This document shows, in pieces, positions 45,410-56,751 of a stretch of 64,000 nt of DNA. Source of the stretch: Salticus scenicus (Eukaryota > Arthropoda > Arachnida > Araneae > Salticidae). The stretch spans positions 319,360,244 through 319,424,243 of the forward strand of contig OZ005652.1 of NCBI GenBank assembly GCA_963930645.1. The letters run 5' to 3'. Position numbers and translations under genes: made by a program. The notes under the pieces are model-generated. The model saw only the letters and a list, made by a program, of their open reading frames with translations, ran no database searches and was not told the DNA's origin. Each line of letters begins with the position of its first letter. Positions within the stretch are counted from its first letter, which is position 1.

Positions 45410-46615
45410 TGAAAACCCCCTTATGATCTTACAAATCTTAGTAAATAAACAAAAATATGTTAGAATTAATAACTTATGAGGGGTTTTCCCAAGAAAGTAC
45501 TTTTGAAGCGCAGTTGAAGTAATTGGATCTTCAAATTAATTACGCGGCAATTGAAAAACCCTTTATGAAATTTCAACTCTAGAAAATAACTTAAAATCTA
45601 GCTCGTTCTTTTGCCGACAATTTACTTAATTTTTACTCTATTCAAATGAACTTTTGACAAAAGTTGTTCAATATATCTAGCTTTCAACCTACGTAATAAT
45701 TTTTTTTTCTATTTTACACGCATGCGCAGTGAAAACGTATTTCATAAAAATGCTCATATTTCCCGAGATATTCAAGATATTTGTATTCCGATTGCAGTAC
45801 TTTGTTCCAAAAGTGTTTTTTCAATTTATCTCAAAGTGAGAATAATTTTAGTTCAAAACTCTGTATATTATAAATAAAAAACATGCAGTTTTTTTTTTTT
45901 TAATTTGGAGTTTTAAAATAAATTTTTATATCTTCGTTATTTAACATGCTATCGTCACACAAATTCATCCACAAAATTGAACTGGGTCTATATTAACATA
46001 TCCTAAATTTTCAGTTCTTTTCTTTCATTTATAGATACAGGGTAATCACAAACATTATTGATTTTGCTCAATTTGTTACCGGCTCCCTAAATGTCGTCTT
46101 AAACCAATTTTCACTGAAAAACTTGAGGAAGATCCAATTCTTTAAATACCCAATGTTTGAATACATTTCATCGGGAGATAAGTTTTTAAATTGACAAAAA
46201 CTGGTCGTTTGCAAATCTTGCTAAACTTTTGAGTAGGAGTGTATATATGTGTATGTGTACATATGGTCGTGAGTGTATGAATCATGTATGAATCATGTGT
46301 GTATATTTTTTTCGGAGGAGGGCAGTGTGAAGACTTGGAGCACAGGATACATTAATTTAAATTACTTTCATAAATTAACATAATCGTGAAAATTCATGAC
46401 TATATAATAATCACTGTAATAAAAAGAATGAATAATGGATCTAATAATATTTCATTACAAGAATACGATTCCTTAGCTACTGTAATCGTTGAAAGATATT
46501 TCCACTTTGAAAAGTCAGAACGGATTTATTAACATTTAATGAGTTAACTAAAATTGTCAAACTTTGAATATCGTTAATCTCCTCGCGCGCATGGGCCACG
46601 GGTTGGCCACCCCTG
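44558..46615. mobile_element. hAT-like fold-back element
   Basis: The ends are CAGGCCTGTCCAATCC (left) and CAGGGGTGGCCAACCC (right, reverse complement), the CAGGGGTGGCCAA-type ends of hAT elements. The flanks gtacggag (44550-44557) and gtatggaa (46616-46623) match at 6 of 8 positions, like an old 8-bp hAT duplication. Most of the interior is a giant inverted repeat: left arm about 44635-45370, right arm about 45440-46235, around a T-tract at 45380-45408. Paired blocks include tcactgcgcatgcgtgaaa and caaatttgtggatgattttg-like. No transposase is present; it must have been moved in trans. Confidence 0.78.
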
Positions 46616-47271
46616 GTATGGAAGACTTTTAATTTCAATCTGTAAAATTTTTATTTTTATTTTTAATTTTTATTAATTTTTTATCATTTTTTGACCGTAC
46701 TTCTTAAAATGACTGAAATTAATTAAAATGAAGTGTTGCAACCTAAAATTTCATACTTTAGTTAATTTAAAAAAATCTAATTGTTGTATCGAAAAGTTGT
46801 TTGCACCCCTGGATTCAGAAAAATCGCCCCTTTCATTTGGTACCGAATTTGTATCAGCAGGACTGATATTTTTAATTTACTTTGGTGTTACACAAAACTG
46901 GTCTTCAAAAACTGGCGACAACGTTTTTACCCAGATTGAAACGAAACTCCTAGTCCTTAAATAATAATAATAATAATAATAAACAGAAATCAGAAATCAG
47001 GGAGAGCCAAGGTGTTTGGAGTTATTCTATTACCATTTATTTTTTTATATTCTTTTTTTCTAAAATATTTCCGGTGTAAAACTATATAATTTTGTTCTAC
47101 TTCTTGTAAGATTTTAATTTTATCGTTCTAGATTTACAGATTAGCCCCTAACACACTTTTGGTTATAACTGTATGAAAACTAAAGATAAAGTATACAAAC
47201 GGTAAGTATACTTTTCTGCACTGCCAGATACTCAGAGCTTTAAATATGAAGTCAAAATTTGGTGTTGCTGT

Positions 47272-47274
<3 letters not shown>
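46616..47274. other. Spacer with a dispersed repeat block
   Basis: Bases about 46735-46880 (atttcatactttagttaatt, ccctttcatttggtacc) are shared with about 24396-24520. The 78-codon frame at 46728-46964 lies over this repeat. No gene is called. Confidence 0.45.
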
Positions 47275-47302
<28 letters not shown>

Positions 47303-47370
47303 AAAAATAAAAATAAATAAATAAATAAATAAAAATAAAAATAAATAAATAAATAAATAAAATGAAATAA
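47275..47370. repeat. (AAAT)n/(AAAAAT)n microsatellite
   Basis: A continuous run of AAAT units with occasional extra A. Confidence 0.95.
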
Positions 47371-47809
47371 ATCAAATTTGGCGTTCATTTTAATACGTAG
47401 ATGACCCCTAATTCAAAATTTCATGTCATTTTCAAAAGCTACACTCAGTTTCTTGTTGAATGATACATAATAGATTTTTCTGCGTCAATTAATAACCAAA
47501 TAACAACGAGTGTTGCGTTTTGTCCCCCCCTCGACTGTACATTAGCAATGATGTTTCACTCACTAGGATAGGTCATGATTTGGAAAATTCAATTCGAGGC
47601 AAGTCTGTGCAGAATTAAAGTATTCAGGTTCGATTTCAAATTCGATGCAACCTGTGGGTAACTATTTTATTATTATTATTATTATTTATCTATTTATTTT
47701 ACATTATTCTATCATTAAAATTGAACTAAAATTATTTTTAAAGTTATAAAAAATTATAAATATTATAAATAGAAAAATACAGCTATAATATATACCTATT
47801 ATACAGATA
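47371..47809. other. Spacer
   Basis: A C-run lies at 47524-47530. A caggttcgatttc block at about 47628 recalls a Pol III B box, but no tRNA-like arm was seen. (TTA)n lies at 47665-47690. Confidence 0.4.
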
Positions 47810-48450
47810 CTAGCAGACCAGCTTCGCTGGTCACTCTATTTCAATGATTACTTAAAATTAAATATAATTGAAATATTTAAATAAATGTGTTTCGATTGGC
47901 GACTGTTTTCTGCAAAGCTTTTGTATGGGACCACCTAGGCGATTTTTTTTCCATTTTTCGATTGAAAAGGCTATTGTAATTGTGTAAATAAAGACCTTGG
48001 CGAGAAACGCCCGAGTTCCTTTGGTGCTAATTTTTAAATTTCGTCAAGGAGTCCTATACTAAAGCTGTGCCCTATTTTCAGTAAATAAAATATTTTATTT
48101 TTCTTTTTCTTTATTTTCATTAGTTTGTAGCTTTGTAACTTTTAATTTTTTACTCAATTTGTAGTTTATAACTCTAATTTTTCGTAATTTGTAGTTTTAT
48201 AAGTTTAAATTTTCTTAATTAATTAACTGTTTAATTTTTTAGGTGCGAGCTAAAAAATTAAAGGTGGGAGGATACTAGGTATTAGCTATAGTAATCATTT
48301 GCCTCACTAGAGGGTGGTATAGGTCCCGCTGGAATGAAATAGAAAAAGCATTCTTTTTTCCCGGGACTTAGTTTTATTTTAGTGAGGAGAGCAACGTAAT
48401 GAAATATTACGAATGCTCTCGGGCCGCCTTTGGCGTAACTGATATTTTTA
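47810..48450 (-). mobile_element. Helitron 3' end, minus strand; 5' limit unknown
   Basis: On the minus strand a perfect hairpin GACCAGC-GAA-GCTGGTC (47832-47816) is followed by TGCTAG ending at 47810, with T next in the host. This is a textbook Helitron 3' terminus. The body extends to the right and contains the cccgctggaatgaaatagaa and cccgggacttag blocks up to about 48450. No 5' TC...GTGTCAC start was found, so the element is probably 5'-truncated, and 48450 is only an estimate. Confidence 0.7.
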
Positions 48451-49297
48451 TGGAGCCACAGTTAAAATTATGCAATAGAAAATGTGACTTATGGATTTAG
48501 TAATATAGTTTAACTCATTTTTTGGAATAAGTGAAGAAATAGTAATAGTCTTGTTATATAAAGTGTTGTGAAACTTAGAAGAATTCACTTTGTATATATT
48601 TAGTATCGCGTATATATTCATCGTTGCATACATTCATCGTTCAAGCTATCTAATTATTAAACTTTTTACTTCTTTTTTTCAAGAAGAAGACGATTATTTA
48701 TTCTGGACACCCATTCTTTTTTTTTTTTTCTTTCCTTGCCGAAGGTGTTTTCAGGTAGGAAGATTTTGCTTTATTATTTTGAAGTTTATTACCTGCAATT
48801 TACGATCATTTGGAAATATTAAATAGTTATTTTAATTAAATGAAAGATCCTGCAATTCATATTTTACAAAGGGCCGAGAAGACTCGCTTGAAGCCGTTTA
48901 GAAGATCGGTGATTTATTACAGTATGAAAATTACAAAGTCTTATCGTGCTATTCACCAGCATCGCATGAAAATATTGAGAAAAATTGTGAAAACAAATTA
49001 AAAATCAATAAATAAGATAACACTGCAGAATTTAAATAGATCAATTATTTGTAGAAATTTTGCACATCAGACATATAAATGCAAAGCTATATATGATTGT
49101 AATTACATTAATTTTTCAGATAATGAACTGCATGCATGTAAAAATTAATGAAAAGTGTGTTGAAAATTCTCGCTTATATAATAGCATAGAATGTACGTAA
49201 TACTAGTGAATCTGCAGATCAGAAACCTCAACGTCCTATTTGCATCACGCATTATTCAACAGGTCATTTTTATGTATTGCTTATTACATAATGTATA
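48451..49297. other. Spacer, no recognised gene
   Basis: A T-tract lies at 48717-48730. Short frames of 61 and 78 codons on opposite strands overlap and look like chance. Confidence 0.45.
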
Positions 49298-49510
49298 CAG
49301 TCGGTAACAAAAGTGACCGAACACTAGCAAAAATTCCTATGGAATAAAAGTACATTTCATACGGTTTTGTTAAATAAATCCTTATCGAATCATGTTCTTA
49401 CACTGACTAAGAACAGGATTTGACAAGGATTTATATAACAAAACCGTATGAAGTGTACTTTTTTTCCATAGGAATTTTTGCTAGTGTTCGGGCACTTTTG
49501 TTACCGACTG
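49298..49510. mobile_element. 213-bp palindromic MITE, copy 4
   Basis: Both arms are complete, with TA on both sides (49296-49297, 49511-49512). Small changes such as gaccgaac and ggaataaaag distinguish the left arm. Confidence 0.93.
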
Positions 49511-49839
49511 TACATATTGATTCGATTGACTTTCTTCATAAACAGAAATGTTTCTGAGGGAGACTGCCGCTCCACTCAACCCCCCGCTGTATCACTCTTT
49601 CTAGAACTATCTGTATATATATGTATTTCTAATAACTGATTATCTTGTATTAATTCCCTGTAATTCATAAATACCTGTACCAAATTTTATGCAAAATGGT
49701 TACATAGCATATATGAATTATTTTGTGTAACCCTGTAAATGAATTACCAATTCTATGCCTTCACTTTTCCACTGAAAAACATGCTTTTAAAATTCTAATA
49801 AAATTTCATTATATTTAACGGGGTGTAACCATGTTACAA

Positions 49840-51060
49840 TACTCTTTTAAGAAATACCGACTATAGACCGTAATAGTACAAAATACTTTTATGTATCCCG
49901 GAAAAGGAGCCACAGTAATTATATACACCAAAGAAGAATACACCTATTTAATTAATTATACCTCATTAATATTTCAACCTAATTTGACATCATTCGGAGG
50001 ATTGCAGTACGTCATCGGAATTCTTTTGTGTGGTCCCGTATATAAAATATTTAGTATATTCATTGTTTATATATATATATATGTAGAGCAAACATGCTCT
50101 TAAGCATGTTTATAATGTATGTTAATTTCATTACGTTCAATGCAGCATAAACGCATTAAAGTGCGCTTAAATAAAAATTTGTCCATAGGCTCTAGTGTCA
50201 CGAAATTCTTTTGTGTGCCTCCGTAAACGAACCATAAACATTTTATACACCAGTAAAATCTATTCAGCTTATTCTACGTTTTTCATGAATAATTGTTCGA
50301 AATTTGACATAATTTGGATGATTACGTGGCTTTGTTAGAACACTTTTGTATGGTCTTGTACATTAATTAGGAAGCCTAAGAGCACATATTTTCTGCATAA
50401 AACTTAAATTTAAGCATTTCAGTAACGTACGCTAATTTCATTTTGTTGATTGCAAAGTAATGACGTTAAAGTGCGTTTAAACGAAATTTACCCCATCTTC
50501 CGTAATGATAAGAATTTTGGCGTGTCCCTGTACACAATCCATAAACATTATAGACTTAAAAAATTATACAGCTATTTCTGTACGAAGCCTGAACGTGTGT
50601 GCCAATTTGCAAGTCAGTCGGAGGGTTTTGCGCCCGCTATTTCGGTACATACAAATTCTTCCCATAGGCTGTAATGATAAGAAAAATTTTGGGGTGTCCC
50701 TATACACGAACTACAAATAGAATACAGATCCAAAACAATACAGCTGATTCCGTGTAGCTCATAAACATGTGTACCAAATTGCAAGTCGATAGTATGATTT
50801 TTGCATCCGCTATCGCGGCATATACAAATTCTTCCCATATGATGCAATGGTAAGAAATTTTTTGGCGTGTTCCTGTGCACGAACTACAAATAGAATACAC
50901 ACCCAAAACTATACAGTTAATTCCATGGGGCTCGTGAACATGTGTACCAAATTGCAAGTCAATGACGAGTTTTTGCGGCCGCTATAACGAGACACACAGA
51001 CAAAACCCAAAAACATTTTGAGTCTCAACATAGAGGCCCCCACTGACGTTTCGGCAATAA
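49840..51060 (+). repeat. Tandem array of about 170-bp units (family 4)
   Basis: Units recur near 49855, 50185, 50490, 50660 and 50835. Each has cataggctgtaatgataaga, a gtgtccctgtacacgaac block and (later units) tgtgtaccaaattgcaagtc. The array ends with cgagacacacagacaaaacc and attttgagtctcaacata, resembling the tail layout of the other tandem-unit families, but without a clear hairpin. Frames at 50450-50957 on both strands are readings through it. Confidence 0.65.
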
Positions 51061-51355
51061 TATTTCATGGACATAAAATTAGATGTTTAAAGAAAAAAAA
51101 TTGCATAATTATAAAGTCAGTTTTCTCAAATATTATATATACATAAAATAGTTTTGTGCGTATAATAAAAAAATCGTATAAAAAAAAAAAGAAAAAAAAT
51201 TCTTGTTTTTTAAAAATTTCGTTAAATGACCTTATTTACAAAGCAAATATGTTTAAATCTTAGTTTCACCAAGATTTTAGATCTATATGTGAAAATCTTG
51301 ATTTCACAAAAGATATAAAAAAACTTAATTTCATAAAAGATAAAACATATTAATA

Positions 51356-51391
<36 letters not shown>

Positions 51392-51499
51392 TTTTTTAAA
51401 AATTCGGTTAAATGACATTATTTACAAAACAATATGTAAAAATTATTCAAAATATATTTACTAATTATAAATAAAGCATATCAACACAATCAAAATAAA

Positions 51500-51745
51500 T
51501 TCAATTTCTACTTATATCATAGAAATTGATGCGGAAGTGACTAGTATTCCCACCAACTTTCAGCTCAATAGAACAAAGCGCTAAGACGCTATCGTGTTCA
51601 CTGACGCACATACTCAAATCATCGTAAAAAATAACAAAAATGAACTTAGGAAACCTCAAAACGTATCGATGCATAAAAATGTTACGGACGAAATTTTTTA
51701 TGATTACAATGCTTTCCTTAGATAGTAAATGTTCGGAAAATAAAA
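51500..51745 (+). repeat. 3' part of a family 2 element
   Basis: It has caactttcagctcaatagaa, agcgctaagacgctatcgtg and the tail gaacttaggaaacctcaaaa followed by cgtat. The hairpin-like TTTCCTT...TTCGGAAA comes at the end, parallel to 38840-39090. The 5' part is missing. An A-tract lies upstream at 51358-51386. Confidence 0.6.
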
Positions 51746-54706
51746 ATGTGTAAATTTATATTTATAAATTTCGTTTCTTACATTTTGTTAGTTTAGCCCG
51801 CAATGACTTTCTTTCCCTACACATAAGAAAGTCTTTAAAAATCTATGATTGATGCGTGATTTTAATTAATTATTATTATTTTTTCAACATTTTTTAACAG
51901 AATGAATTTAAACATTTACTCGTTCAATCTTTCGTTTATCAAAGTTTTATCGGGATATGTCGGAAAATATTTTATTTACTAACTATGTATAATGCATGAT
52001 TTTAGTTTCTTGTCATTTGTAAATTTTCTTTTACTTAGTCACAGAATAACATTTAATTAATCATTTTATAACTCACTTTCATTTGCACTATGACAGTATC
52101 CTATGATAAAGGAAAATGTTTCATAATTTATGAGGGATACTCAGTTTTTTATACTACAGTACGGATTTGTTTTATACGCACGCGCATATATATGATTAAA
52201 TTAAATTCTTCATATTATTTACTATTTCAACCATAATTATATCCTGTAGTTTATAAAAAAGATTTTTTCCTACTTTATTACTGGAATATTTATTCCTACT
52301 TTATTACCTACTTTATTACTAAAAAGGTAGCGAAAAGTATTTGTAGCATATCGAAAACAATAACATTTATAGCCCAGAAAATAAACAAACAAAAACATTA
52401 TGGTTTCTCCGTTATAATGTAGAATTCTTTTGTAATTCCTTTTGCTTTTCGAAAACACATTGAAAATACACATTCTTTTAAATACTTTCTAGAATTAGAG
52501 AAGGAAATTCTTGAAACATTTCTCACGTAGTAGACTTTTAAAGATAATTGCAAAAATCTAAATATACCAAAGAAATTAGAACACTGAAATAACATTTCAG
52601 CAAAAGGAATTCTATTTTCAGATCAAAAAGTTACAAAATAACAAGTAATATATTTTCAGCGTTATTATATGCTTTTCGGCTGAATCAAACAGTGCCCTAA
52701 ATATGTAAAGAGCAAAAAATTCTGAATGGCACAGGGAAATATAAAACATTAAAGGGAATCCGAAACTATGCATTAATTGTCGCTCTTACTTTACGTCAAG
52801 ACGTTGGAGTGAGGCTTTCTTTTTCAAATAATTAATTTTTTTAATGCAAATTGTTAGGAAATGAAGTGGTAGAGAAAACACAAGTTAAAATTTTCAGAAA
52901 TTTCATAACTAAATTACGCCTTTTCTGTATATTTTTGAAGATAACAAATTTTAAGAGAGGGTTGTTGTCATACGCCTTTTTTTGTAATTACTGTCTTTGA
53001 TTTATAAAGTCTCGCCTACATATGCATTGAAATCTAACAATATCAAAAATATTAAAATACATCGAAAATTCTTCAAATTTAAACAGATAAAATTTAAAAT
53101 GTAAAAATAAATAAATAAATAAGTACGCCTTGTTAATCAATTTCTGTTTTCTTTCTTCTTCGATTTTAACTTATTATAGTTTTAAAAATATATTCTAAAC
53201 ATATGTGGGTAGTAGTATACAAATCTTTTCGTAAATTAATATTTTTAAAATATTTTTTTTTTTTGTTTGGGTAGTGAAATTTAATGCAATTTTTTAACAT
53301 TCAAACATAAAAATATTTTTAAAAAGTTAAACCCAATGAATCTAAAATGTATTACTCAAATGTATTTTGAATTTATTGTTAAATTATAATAATGTAAAAT
53401 TTAGAGAAAAATAAAAGTAAGTTAGCAGGAAGTATCTGAAAAAAATTTCAAGAAATTTAAAATTTTGAATTTTTCTGCATTAAATTTAAATAATTCTTGA
53501 TAAATTTGAATATACTTAATATCGTTATATTTCAATGCATTCGTATGAAAGTTTTTATAACTGTAACGGCCGGATTCATGATTAACACACCCTGTTCAAT
53601 TTAAAGACATGAAAAGCGTCTAAAGTCAGAGAGCAGCTTTTCAATTAAATTTGGCACGCTGCTTCTGCCATCTACCATTGATGATTTTAAATAATCTTTG
53701 ACTGGTTATTTTCAGCTAAAAAATCTACGCGTCAAATTTTGCTGAAAAAATAAACCCAGACTTTATACGCTTTTCAAGTTTTCGTGTTCAACCGCGAGTT
53801 GAAGTTCTTGGTGAATACAGCCATTAGATAGTAATTTACAAAAAAGTTTTACAACGTTTATCAACCCTTTAAGTTATCTGTATAGGTTTTAAATCAATTT
53901 AAATTGTTTATTCATTTATTCTTTGCGTTTTGTATGCGAGCATTATTTGTTAAGTGACATCAGTGATTTGGGTATTTCTTAATAAATAGAAATAATTATA
54001 ATTGTATAAATCATTAACAATAAATAAGAAAAATCCATATATCCAAAGTTTTATGACATTTTATCAGAGGTAGAATAGATAAGGAAAAATTTCTATATGT
54101 AGGAACTTATAAAGTGGGAGGTCTCACGCGAGTTCTTTCGGTTTCAAGCATTGAGTACTGATAGAATTAAAGTTCGGATTTCCTATACTGGCTATGGAGA
54201 AAAATTCTGCAAACATCACTACGTTTTTTAGGTGAACGGGCGCCTTCTTCTGACGATATTCGCTTTCTTGGCAACTGTTTCTTAAGATTTTGCATGTTTT
54301 AAATGGCTTATCTCACGCACCACCAAAACTCCAAAGAAAAGTCATATTATGAAATTACAATAAGAATATAATGTAAAATGCTGAAATTTTTTTTTATAAA
54401 CGTGTCACTGTCGAATTGAAGAGCATACAGCACAGAAATTATGTGACACGGGGAGGTGGGAGAAACCTGCTTTGGTGGAAATGGAATGTCGATTTGGCGG
54501 TAGAAAACCGGTTTGGCGAATGAATTGGTGGATTGGTGGAGATGTGATATTCGGGAACAAATAGGTTACTATTCCGGGGTCCACTGTAATATGTAGTCAA
54601 TGGTTTCAAGTGCATGAAATTGCTCTGAGTTATAAATGGGGGATGGAAGAGATAAAATTACCAGTTGAATCTAGTGTTAGTTGGCAATAGTTTCGAAGAA
54701 AGTGTA
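51746..54706. other. Long stretch without recognised gene
   Basis: AT-rich sequence. Frames of 65-67 codons at 52270-52595 overlap on the minus strand and show no domain. The GC-richer part 54430-54600 (ggtttggcgg, ggtggattggtgga) has short direct repeats but no identifiable element. This is the largest unassigned stretch of the window. Confidence 0.4.
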
Positions 54707-54918
54707 CAGTCGGCAGCAAGAGTATCCGACAACTAGCAAAAATTCCTATGTAAAAAAAGTATATTTAATACTGTTTTGTTATATAAATCCTTGTCGAACC
54801 GTGTTCTTAGACTGACTAAGGACAGGATTCGATAAGGATTTATTTAACAAAACAGTATTAAATGTACTTTTTTATATAGGAATGTTTGCTAGTGCTCGGA
54901 TACTTTTGCTGCCGACTG
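54707..54918. mobile_element. 213-bp palindromic MITE, copy 5 (divergent subfamily)
   Basis: The left arm reads CAGTCGGCAGCAAGAGTATC and the right arm is its inverse (gatacttttgctgccgactg), so substitutions relative to other copies are present in both arms. The inner arms also share tttaatactgttttgtta where other copies have ttcatacggttttgtta. TA flanks both ends. Confidence 0.9.
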
Positions 54919-55082
54919 TAAGGCTGTGCATTAAAGCGTTACGTTAGTGTAAAATAAAAGATTGCCGATTGGTTGAGTTTCCAGTGGTTCCCTTGGTTGA
55001 GCATTTGAGTCCAGTAGAGATATAGAAAAATGGAAGTTACAAGACTTTTGGTGTTCAGCTGGACACCAGTATTTTTAAGATA
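54919..55082. other. Spacer between two MITEs
   Basis: Not assigned. It may belong to the 5' flank or 5' LTR of the Gypsy element that follows, but no matching 3' LTR was found. Confidence 0.3.
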
Positions 55083-55295
55083 CAGTCGGTAACAAAAGTG
55101 TCCGAACACTAGAAAAGATTCCTATGTAAAAAAAATACACTTCATACGGTTTTGTTAAATAAATCCTTGTCGAATCCTCTTCTTAGTCAGTCTAAGAACA
55201 TGATTCGATAAGGATTTATTTAACAGAACCGTATGAAGTGTACTTTTTTTACATAGGAATTTTTGCTAGTGTTCGGACACTTTTGTTACCGACTG
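55083..55295. mobile_element. 213-bp palindromic MITE, copy 6
   Basis: Arms are complete from CAGTCGGTAACAAAAGTGTC to TTACCGACTG, with TA on both sides (55081-55082, 55296-55297). It lies 164 bp from copy 5. Confidence 0.93.
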
Positions 55296-55718
55296 TAGAT
55301 ATTTTATAAAAATGAAGTGAATCGTTTCTCCAGTTTATTCTTTAAAAACAAACTTCCTTATTAGGGAAATGTGCTATTTGGATGGTGCTTTTCTACCGTG
55401 CTTTTTGATTATGCTGTTGATCGAGTTTCTAGATTGAGAGTTACGTTACGAATGTGCTTTGTGAAGCCTTTGGAGTTTAATCACTTCTTCATATGAAAAT
55501 AGTGCGACATCACTTCTCAGATTAAATTAGAGTTAGATGCTAATGGATTTAATTCAAGTTTCGTGAGTCAGTAACTTTGTTTTAACTTTATTTTAGTTAA
55601 GTAGTTGTATGAACGTCCATTATGACCCTTTATTTTAAAGTTCTTAATAAACAGAAGTTAAGTTTTCTCCAGTTATCTCCACTGAAATTAGTAATATAGA
55701 CATTTTTTATTCATTAAA

Positions 55719-56750
55719 ATGGGAGATAATCAGGAGGGTGTAAACCAGGCCTTATAAATTAAACAACATCAATTTTGAGAAAAAGTATCTCGATTTTTTA
55801 GAAGCATAGTTAGTATTATTAATTTTTTAATATATAGTTATTAATATTATTTTTAAGCAACGAAAATTGATTCCTTGGTGCAGTGCCATAATGATAATAA
55901 TATTTGTGCTGATAAACATATTGATATTAAGAGTTTTGGAACACATAGGGCAGCTATTTCTTTTAATGATTGTAAAATTACTATTTGTAAGTTTAGCGGT
56001 GAGCCGCGTGAGAATATTATCTCTTGGTTCAAAGAATTTGATGAAATTTCTGATATACTCAAATTAAATGAACTACAGAAATTAATGTTTTGTAAAAGGT
56101 CTTTGGGAGGAAATGCCTTGTTGTTTATGAAATCAGAGAAATCTTTGTTGACATATAAAAATTTAAAAAAAGCACTTACCGAGGAATTTAAAGTAGAAAT
56201 TAATTCAGCCGCTTTACTTGATATGTTATCTAAAAGAAAGATGCACGAAGATGAAAGTTTATTTTTTTTAAATTAGAGAGTTAAGTAAAAACGGAAATAT
56301 TGAAGATGCTGCCATTATGCACTATGTGATCCAAGGCATAAATGATAAATATGAGAATAAAATTATTCTTTATGGTCCAAATAATTTATCGGAGTTCAAA
56401 CAAAAAATAAAAATTTATAAAAATTTAAAAGAAATAATGATAAACCAAAATACAAATTTGAAAAATCCAAAATTGAGCATAACGCTAAATTTAAAACCAT
56501 AAGAAGTAATGTTTCTGAAAAATTTCATCATAAAAATGAAGTGCGTAATAAATCTTGCTCTAATTGTGGTGAAAAAAATCACATGTCAAAAAATTGCCCC
56601 CATAAACATAAAGGGTTAAAGTGTTTCAAATGTGGACTTTTTGGCCACAAAAGTTCAGAATGTGTAGGTTCGAAACCCAAAGTTGAAACATTACGCATTA
56701 ATTTAAATCGCAACCTAAATAAAACTGTAGCAATAAATAACTAGAATTTT
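55719..56750 (+). pseudogene. Gypsy gag pseudogene with two zinc knuckles
   Basis: Gag packages the element's RNA in virus-like particles. The probable start is the ATG at 55719 (MGDNQEG), in frame with the longest gag segment (to 56276), but stops at about 55755, 55776 and further on interrupt it. The middle part has the capsid-like tryptophan and helix-rich region (SWFKEFDE at about 56025). A frameshift near 56270 and another near 56500 separate the downstream parts. The nucleocapsid-like part has two CCHC knuckles in CX2CX4HX4C spacing: CSNCGEKNHMSKNC and CFKCGLFGHKSSEC, at about 56553-56665. It ends before the protease at about 56744. Confidence 0.85.
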
Positions 56751-56751
56751 A

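Noticed and set aside
50999..51060. GACGTTTCGGC block resembling the 3' half of a hammerhead motif
   Set aside because: No CUGAUGA-type box or stem II precedes it on the minus strand.
54919..55700. 5' LTR of the Gypsy element
   Set aside because: Some LTR-like features (aataaacagaag) but no matching direct repeat after the integrase and no clear primer-binding site.
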